Shown here: positions 11,431 to 14,628 of the stretch, one piece after another | How positions within the stretch are numbered: position 1 is the stretch's first letter | Layout of the letters: every line of letters starts with the position of its first letter | Origin: Ventricola sp051883735 | GTDB lineage: Bacteria; Bacillota; Clostridia; Christensenellales; Aristaeellaceae | Direction of reading: 5' to 3' | NCBI GenBank assembly: GCA_051883735.1 | Contig: JBJEUH010000161.1 | Coordinates: forward strand, 1-14,628 | DNA length: 14,628 nucleotides | Position numbers and translations under genes: made by a program | The notes under the pieces: generated by a model | The model's input: the letters and a program-made list of their open reading frames with translations, nothing else | Told to the model about the DNA's origin: nothing | Database searches by the model: none

Positions 11431-13044
11431 ATGCCTGAAAATACCCTGCCCGGCACGCTCGAAAGTGAAGTCGCCCGCCGCCGGACATTTGCCATTATTT
11501 CCCACCCGGACGCCGGCAAGACGACCATGACCGAAAAGCTGCTGCTGTACTCGGGCGCCATCCGCACCGCCGGCAGCGTCAAGGCCCGCAAGAGCGACAA
11601 GCACGCCACCAGCGACTGGATGGAAATCGAGAAGCAGCGCGGCATCTCCGTCACCTCCTCTGCGATGCAGTTCGAGTTTGACGGCTTCCACATCAACATC
11701 CTGGACACCCCGGGCCACCAGGACTTCTCCGAGGACACCTACCGCGTGCTCGTCGCGGCGGACAGCGCCGTGATGATGATCGACGCGGCCAAGGGCGTGG
11801 AGGCGCAGACCATCAAGCTGTTCAAGGTCTGCCGCCTGCGCAATATCCCGATCTTCACCTTCGTCAACAAGATGGACCGCGCGGCGAAGGACCCGTTCTC
11901 CCTGATGGAGGAGATCGAGCAGGTGCTGGGCATCCGCGCCTGCCCGATCAACTGGCCCATCGGCACGGACGGCGACTTCAAGGGCGTCTATCACCGCGAC
12001 ACGCGGATGGTCGAGCTCTACGAGAGCGGCGACCACGGCAAGACCCGCGTGGAGAAGATGGACGTGCCGGTGGACGACCCCAGCCTGCCGGAGCTGCTGG
12101 GCGAGCGCCTCTACACCCGCCTGATGGACGAAATTGAGCTGCTGGACATGGCGGGCGACGAGTTCGACCTCGAGCTGGTGCGCGCGGGCGAGCTGACCCC
12201 GATGTTCTTCGGCTCCGCGATCACCAACTTTGGCGTCGAGCCGTTCCTCACCCGCTTCCTGGAGTACTCCACCCCGCCCGCCAGCCATGAGAGCGATCAG
12301 GGCGTCGTGCAGCCGACGGACGAGGACTTCTCCGGCTTCATCTTCAAGATTCAGGCGAACATGAATCCGGCCCACCGCGACCGTCTCGCGTTCATGCGCA
12401 TCTGCTCCGGCACGTTCACCAAGGGCATGAACGTCTGGCACAGCGGCACCAACAAGATGATCCAGCTCAAGCAGCCGCAGCAGTTCATGGCGGACGAGCG
12501 CGACGCGGTCGAGACCGCCTATCCGGGCGACATCATCGGCCTGTTCGATCCGGGCATCTTCCGCCTGGGCGACACGCTGTGCACCGGCAAAAAGCGCCGC
12601 TACGAGGGCATCCCCGTGTTCGCGCCGGAGTTCTTCGCGCGCTGCTCCTCCATCGACAGCCTGAAGCGCAAGCAGTTCGTCAAGGGCGTTGTGCAGCTGG
12701 CCGAGGAGGGCACGATCCAGACGTTCAAGCGTCCGGGCATCGGCTTTGAGGAGATCATCGTCGGCGTCGTCGGCGTGCTGCAGTTCGAGGTGCTCGAGCA
12801 TCGCCTCAAGACCGAGTACAACGCCGAGATCCGCCGCCAGCAGCTGAACTACCGCTTCGTGCGCTGGATCACCAAATCCCCGAAGCCCATCGACCAGCTC
12901 AAGCTCTCCAGCACCTGCTCGCTCGCGCAGGACAGCCACGACCGCGACGTGATCCTCTTTGAAAACGAGTGGTCCATCCGCTGGGCGCTGGAGAACAACG
13001 AGGGCCTGGAGCTCGCTGAAACCGCCTCGAGAAACGCGGAGTAA
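11431..13044 (+). CDS. prfC: Peptide chain release factor 3
   Basis: RF3 is a ribosome-bound translational GTPase that removes RF1/RF2 after termination and aids quality control. The 537-residue product has G1 SHPDAGKTT (24-32), the switch-1 segment QRGISVTSS, G3 DTPGH (92-96), G4 NKMD (146-149) and the RF3 central part with FIFKIQANMNPAHRDRLAFMRICSG, then an RF3-type C-terminus (GVVGVLQFEVLEHRLKTEYN, PKPIDQLKL). Length is normal (about 530). AAGGAGG (11415-11421) nine bases before the ATG decides the start; an in-frame ATG at 11398 lacks a site. It is followed by another translational GTPase gene, typA, after a repeat-filled gap. Identification is secure. Confidence 0.97.
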   Translation: MPENTLPGTLESEVARRRTFAIISHPDAGKTTMTEKLLLYSGAIRTAGSVKARKSDKHATSDWMEIEKQRGISVTSSAMQFEFDGFHINILDTPGHQDFSEDTYRVLVAADSAVMMIDAAKGVEAQTIKLFKVCRLRNIPIFTFVNKMDRAAKDPFSLMEEIEQVLGIRACPINWPIGTDGDFKGVYHRDTRMVELYESGDHGKTRVEKMDVPVDDPSLPELLGERLYTRLMDEIELLDMAGDEFDLELVRAGELTPMFFGSAITNFGVEPFLTRFLEYSTPPASHESDQGVVQPTDEDFSGFIFKIQANMNPAHRDRLAFMRICSGTFTKGMNVWHSGTNKMIQLKQPQQFMADERDAVETAYPGDIIGLFDPGIFRLGDTLCTGKKRRYEGIPVFAPEFFARCSSIDSLKRKQFVKGVVQLAEEGTIQTFKRPGIGFEEIIVGVVGVLQFEVLEHRLKTEYNAEIRRQQLNYRFVRWITKSPKPIDQLKLSSTCSLAQDSHDRDVILFENEWSIRWALENNEGLELAETASRNAE

Positions 13045-13054
13045 CGGGGCTGCG

Positions 13055-13210
13055 CCGGGCTGCCGCCCGGACCCGCTTGGGGACATTGATCCGGGGAGCT
13101 CACATAGTCGCGCCCAAGGCGCTCCTTCCGATTCCCGACGCTCCGCCTGCCTGCATCGCCCACTGGGCGCGGCAGGCTGCGGTCCCTTCTTCGCTTCGCG
13201 ATGGCTTTAA
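13055..13210. repeat. Intergenic hairpin repeat, copy C, decayed and interrupted
   Basis: CCGGGC/GCCCGG with loop TGCC (13055-13070) and a decayed TTGGGGACATTGATCC segment match the hairpin part of copies A and B; the tail CCCTTCTTCGCTTCGCG reappears at 13184-13200. Between them, at about 13097-13180, is extra sequence with two more hairpins: GCGCC/GGCGC with loop CAA (13110-13122) and a large one at 13145-13177 (GCCTGCC/GGCAGGC outer, CGCCCA/TGGGCG inner). The layout suggests a hairpin element inserted into an older one. No gene is present in this gap of about 200 bases. Confidence 0.65.
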
Positions 13211-13227
13211 CCCCCTTGAGATATAGA

Positions 13228-13234
13228 AAGAAGG
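13228..13234 (+). promoter_or_regulatory. typA ribosome binding site favouring a TTG start
   Basis: AAGAAGG ends nine bases before a TTG at 13244 but 15 bases before the in-frame ATG at 13250. Spacing favours TTG (product MEMIREN) over ATG (MIREN). The ATG is the more usual start codon, so both remain possible; the proteins differ by two residues. Confidence 0.5.
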
Positions 13235-13243
13235 TCCTTCATT

Positions 13244-14628
13244 TTGGAAATGATCCGTGAGAACATCCGCAATATCGCCATCATCGCGCACGTTGACCAC
13301 GGCAAGACCACGCTGGTCAACGAGATGCTCAAGCAGGGCGGCGTTTTCCGTGAGAACCAGCAGATCGCCGACCGCGTCATGGACAGCAACGATCTGGAAA
13401 AGGAGCGCGGCATCACCATCCTGGCCAAGAACACCTCCGTCCACTACAACGGCGTGAAGATCAACGTCGTGGACACCCCCGGCCACGCCGACTTCGGCGG
13501 CGAGGTGGAGCGCGTGCTCAAGATGGTCGACGGCGTGCTGCTGCTGATCGACTCCTTCGAGGGCCCGATGCCCCAGACCCGCTTCGTGCTCCAGCACGCG
13601 CTGGCGCTCGGTCTGCCGGTCATCATCGTGGTCAACAAGGTGGATCGCCCGGACGCGCGCTGCGACGAGGTGGTCTCCGAGGCCATCGACCTGATGATCG
13701 ATCTGGACGCGGACGAGAGCCAGCTGGACACCCCGATCGTCTACGCCAGCGCCCGCGCCGGCACGGCGACGCTCGACCCCTCCATCCCGGGCGTCGATCT
13801 GCGTCCGCTGTTTGACACGATCCTCGAGTACATCCCGGCCCCGAAGGGCGATCCGGAGGGCCCGGCGCAGATGCTCATCTCCACGATCGACTACAACGAG
13901 TTCGTGGGCCGCATCGGCATCGGCCGCATCACCCGCGGCACCATGAAGCTCAACACCATGAAGACCCGCTGCAACCACGAGAATCCGGAGCTGCACGAGA
14001 GCTTCCGCATGAGCAGCCTGTTCGCCTTCGACGGCCTCAAGCGCACGCCGATCGAGGAGGCGTCCATGGGCGAGATCGTCGCGATCACCGGCATCGAGGA
14101 CATCATGATCGGCGACACCATCTGCGCGCCGGACACGGTGGAGCCGCTGCCGTTCGTCAAGATCACCGAGCCGACCGTCGTGATGACCTTCTCCGTCAAC
14201 GACAGCCCGTTCGCCGGTCGCGAGGGCACCTACGTCACCTCCCGCCACCTGCGCGCGCGCCTGATGCGCGAGCTGGAGACCGACGTCTCCCTGCGTGTGG
14301 AGGAGACCGACTCGCCGGATTCCTTCCGCGTCAGCGGCCGCGGCGAGCTGCACCTCTCCGTGCTCATCGAGAACATGCGCCGTCAGGGCTACGAGTTCCA
14401 GGTCTCCAAGCCGGAGGTGCTCATCCAGTACGACGAAAACGGCAACAAGCTGGAGCCGGTGGAGAAGATGGTCTGCGACGTGCCCAGCGAGTACGCCGGC
14501 GCGGTCATCGAGAAGATCGGCCGCCGCCGCGGCGTGATGGACAACATGACCGGCACCGACCGCGTGCGCCTCGAGTTCACCGTGCCCAGCCGCGGCCTGT
14601 TCGGCTACCGCAGCGAGTTCATGACCGA
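13244..14628 (+). CDS. typA: TypA/BipA ribosome-associated GTPase, 3' end missing
   Basis: TypA (BipA) is an EF-G-like GTPase that binds the 70S ribosome and helps 50S assembly and growth under stress, especially cold. The visible 461 codons, about three quarters of the usual 605-615, start MIRENIRNIAIIAHVDHGKTT (G1 HVDHGKT), then KERGITI, DTPGHADFGGEVERV (G3), VVNKVDRPDAR (G4, a TypA hallmark), domain II (GRIGIGRITRG) and domain III (RGELHLSVLIENMRRQGYEF), and reach the start of the C-terminal domain (VPSRGLFGYRSEFMT). The frame is open to the window edge. The exact start is TTG at 13244 or ATG at 13250. No promoter is obvious, so it may be read from prfC. Confidence 0.95.
   Translation, partial: MEMIRENIRNIAIIAHVDHGKTTLVNEMLKQGGVFRENQQIADRVMDSNDLEKERGITILAKNTSVHYNGVKINVVDTPGHADFGGEVERVLKMVDGVLLLIDSFEGPMPQTRFVLQHALALGLPVIIVVNKVDRPDARCDEVVSEAIDLMIDLDADESQLDTPIVYASARAGTATLDPSIPGVDLRPLFDTILEYIPAPKGDPEGPAQMLISTIDYNEFVGRIGIGRITRGTMKLNTMKTRCNHENPELHESFRMSSLFAFDGLKRTPIEEASMGEIVAITGIEDIMIGDTICAPDTVEPLPFVKITEPTVVMTFSVNDSPFAGREGTYVTSRHLRARLMRELETDVSLRVEETDSPDSFRVSGRGELHLSVLIENMRRQGYEFQVSKPEVLIQYDENGNKLEPVEKMVCDVPSEYAGAVIEKIGRRRGVMDNMTGTDRVRLEFTVPSRGLFGYRSEFMT

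Noticed and set aside
11094..11438. Plus-strand 114-codon ORF across the 97-bp tandem repeat
   Set aside because: The two repeat units are read in different frames, no ribosome site precedes it, and it crosses two terminators and the prfC promoter.

Overview
The window looks like chromosomal DNA of a high-GC member of the Bacillota, most likely class Clostridia. The evidence is Gram-positive-type Shine-Dalgarno sequences (AGGAGG, AAGGAGGTGA), sigma-A-type promoters with 17-bp spacers, TTG/GTG starts, a DUF4250 gene, an argG promoter with Bacillus-type ARG boxes, and GC-rich coding regions separated by AT-richer spacers. The genus cannot be fixed from the sequence alone. No rRNA, tRNA, transposase, phage gene or CRISPR array was found.

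Layout. 1-253: no gene, but a string of small hairpins. 254-2634 (minus strand): Holliday-junction operon ruvC-ruvA-DUF4250-ruvB, with a promoter at 2677-2705. 2635-2950: divergent control region carrying the ruv promoter, a strong argG promoter and three ARG-box-like sites. 2951-5742 (plus): argG and argH, the last two steps of arginine synthesis, separated by a hairpin-rich spacer; a terminator follows argH. 5930-7632: a SAM-dependent methyltransferase and an alpha/beta hydrolase, probably one accessory operon. 7757-9121: MATE-family exporter. 9257-9790: secreted SH3-like protein with its own promoter and leader. 9791-10291: AT-richer intergenic region. 10292-11068: murI (glutamate racemase). 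11069-11430: an almost perfect 97-bp tandem duplication bounded by terminator hairpins, then the prfC promoter. 11431-13044: prfC (release factor 3). 13244-end: typA/bipA, cut by the window edge.

The genes are mostly housekeeping: recombination repair, arginine synthesis, peptidoglycan precursor supply and translational GTPases. The interest lies between them. (1) At 9883-10216 two convergent promoters face each other. The leftward one precedes a 45-codon peptide ORF with a full-length Shine-Dalgarno sequence; the rightward one would make a short RNA of about 75 nt antisense to the 3' end of that ORF, ending at a good terminator. This is the layout of a type I toxin-antitoxin or other antisense-controlled small-protein locus, although the peptide matches no toxin I recognise. 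(2) The 97-bp duplication repeats a TTGACA motif, a structured middle and a terminator hairpin, and may be a tandem pair of small-RNA genes. (3) At least ten short perfect hairpins with exactly three-base loops occur only between genes. Several are paired copies whose arms differ by compensatory changes, suggesting a lineage-specific family of intergenic hairpin repeats.
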